From NCBI GenBank assembly GCA_947473535.1, contig CANJFK010000049.1, forward strand, positions 1 to 7,028: a DNA stretch of 7,028 bases, written 5' to 3'. Positions within the stretch are counted from its first letter, which is position 1, and each line of letters opens with the position of its first letter. Shown in pieces: positions 6,355 to 7,028 of the stretch. This DNA comes from Legionellaceae bacterium (GTDB taxonomy: Bacteria; Pseudomonadota; Gammaproteobacteria; Legionellales; Legionellaceae). The notes beneath the pieces were generated by a model, which saw only the letters and a program-made list of their open reading frames with translations, did not search any database and was not told where the DNA came from. Both the position numbers and the translations under genes were made by a program.

Positions 6355-7028
6355 CATGGGAAACCGTCATTGGTATTGAAGTGCACGCGCAATTAACAAC
6401 GCACTCAAAATTATTTTCAAGCGCGTCTACTCGCTACGGTGCTGAGGCAAATTCTCAAACCAGTTTTATTGATGCGGGCCTACCAGGGATCCTACCGGTA
6501 TTAAATCAAAAAGCAGTCCGTATGGCTCTCCAATTTGGTTTAGCCATTGGTGCTGAAATCAATGATTTATCTTTTTTTGAACGGAAAAATTATTTTTATC
6601 CAGACTTGCCTAAAGGCTATCAAATTAGCCAATTCCAGCGGCCTATCGTAAGTCACGGCCTGCTTGTGATTGCAATGCGCGACAATCAAACGAAAACAGT
6701 AACGATTGAACGGGCTCATTTAGAAGAGGACGCAGGCAAATCTCTACACGATGCACATCCATTATATACAGGCATTGACTTGAACCGCGCGGGCACGCCA
6801 TTGCTTGAAATTGTCACCACACCTTGTTTGAGTTCTGCAGAAGAAGCAATCAGTTATTTGAAAACACTGCATCAATTGCTTCGTTTTTTAGGTATTTGTG
6901 ATGGTAATATGCAAGAAGGCTCGTTTCGTTGTGATATCAATCTATCATTGAAGCCGCAAGGCCGCGCACAATTGGGCACACGAACCGAGCTAAAAAACCT
7001 AAATTCGTTCCGTTTTATTGAGAAAGCA
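6351..7028 (+). CDS. gatB: Aspartyl/glutamyl-tRNA amidotransferase subunit B, 5' part (cut by window end)
   Basis: GatB binds the misacylated tRNA, activates its carboxylate by phosphorylation with ATP and transfers ammonia from GatA. The frame is open from 6351 to the last base, giving 226 residues of a family usually near 475-480; the tRNA-binding tail domains lie outside the window. Clear family motifs are [13 protein letters not shown] (3-15), [14 protein letters not shown] (39-52), [20 protein letters not shown] (75-94), HLEEDAGK (123-130), [14 protein letters not shown] (143-156), [14 protein letters not shown] (187-200) and [10 protein letters not shown] (211-220). E10, H12 and E125 sit where I recall the metal-site residues of the family. 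The usual Cys pair of zinc-type GatB is absent in the 30-45 segment, so this is the zinc-less form. The ATG overlaps the gatA stop as ATGA, so the two are likely coupled. Confidence 0.95.
   Translation, partial: MTWETVIGIEVHAQLTTHSKLFSSASTRYGAEANSQTSFIDAGLPGILPVLNQKAVRMALQFGLAIGAEINDLSFFERKNYFYPDLPKGYQISQFQRPIVSHGLLVIAMRDNQTKTVTIERAHLEEDAGKSLHDAHPLYTGIDLNRAGTPLLEIVTTPCLSSAEEAISYLKTLHQLLRFLGICDGNMQEGSFRCDINLSLKPQGRAQLGTRTELKNLNSFRFIEKA

Overview
The window is a compact stretch of gammaproteobacterial chromosome. The best clues to the host are a long FadE-type acyl-CoA dehydrogenase (the enterobacterial/Legionella-like form with an N-terminal membrane region and a long C-terminal extension), a small DUF1189-like membrane protein, a complete gatC-gatA pair running into gatB, moderate AT content, and REP-type palindromes between operons. 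This fits a Legionellales/Coxiellaceae-like bacterium, but the genus cannot be fixed from this sequence alone.

Layout. Bases 1-172 lie downstream of fadE, have no gene, and hold a pair of head-to-head REP-like palindromes cut by the window edge. Bases 173-4328 carry a minus-strand operon read in the order DUF1189-like membrane protein, alpha/beta hydrolase, fadE. Both junctions overlap (ATGA, then TGATG), so the three genes are probably one translationally coupled transcript. Bases 4329-4611 form the divergent intergenic region, which holds a nested repeat element: a perfect 32-bp-arm hairpin enclosed by a longer imperfect inverted repeat, with 24-bp direct copies at the two sides. Bases 4612-7028 carry the plus-strand gatCAB operon, with gatB cut by the window end.

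Function. The minus-strand operon centres on fatty-acid beta-oxidation: FadE makes the first oxidation of acyl-CoA. The hydrolase may act on an ester or thioester substrate that feeds or relieves this pathway; that link is inferred from the tight operon only. The plus-strand operon encodes the tRNA-dependent amidotransferase that converts Glu-tRNA(Gln) and/or Asp-tRNA(Asn) to Gln-tRNA(Gln) and/or Asn-tRNA(Asn).

No previously undescribed multi-gene system is evident. The most unusual material is the intergenic repeat architecture, including the possibility that repeat copies supply promoter elements to the two divergent operons.
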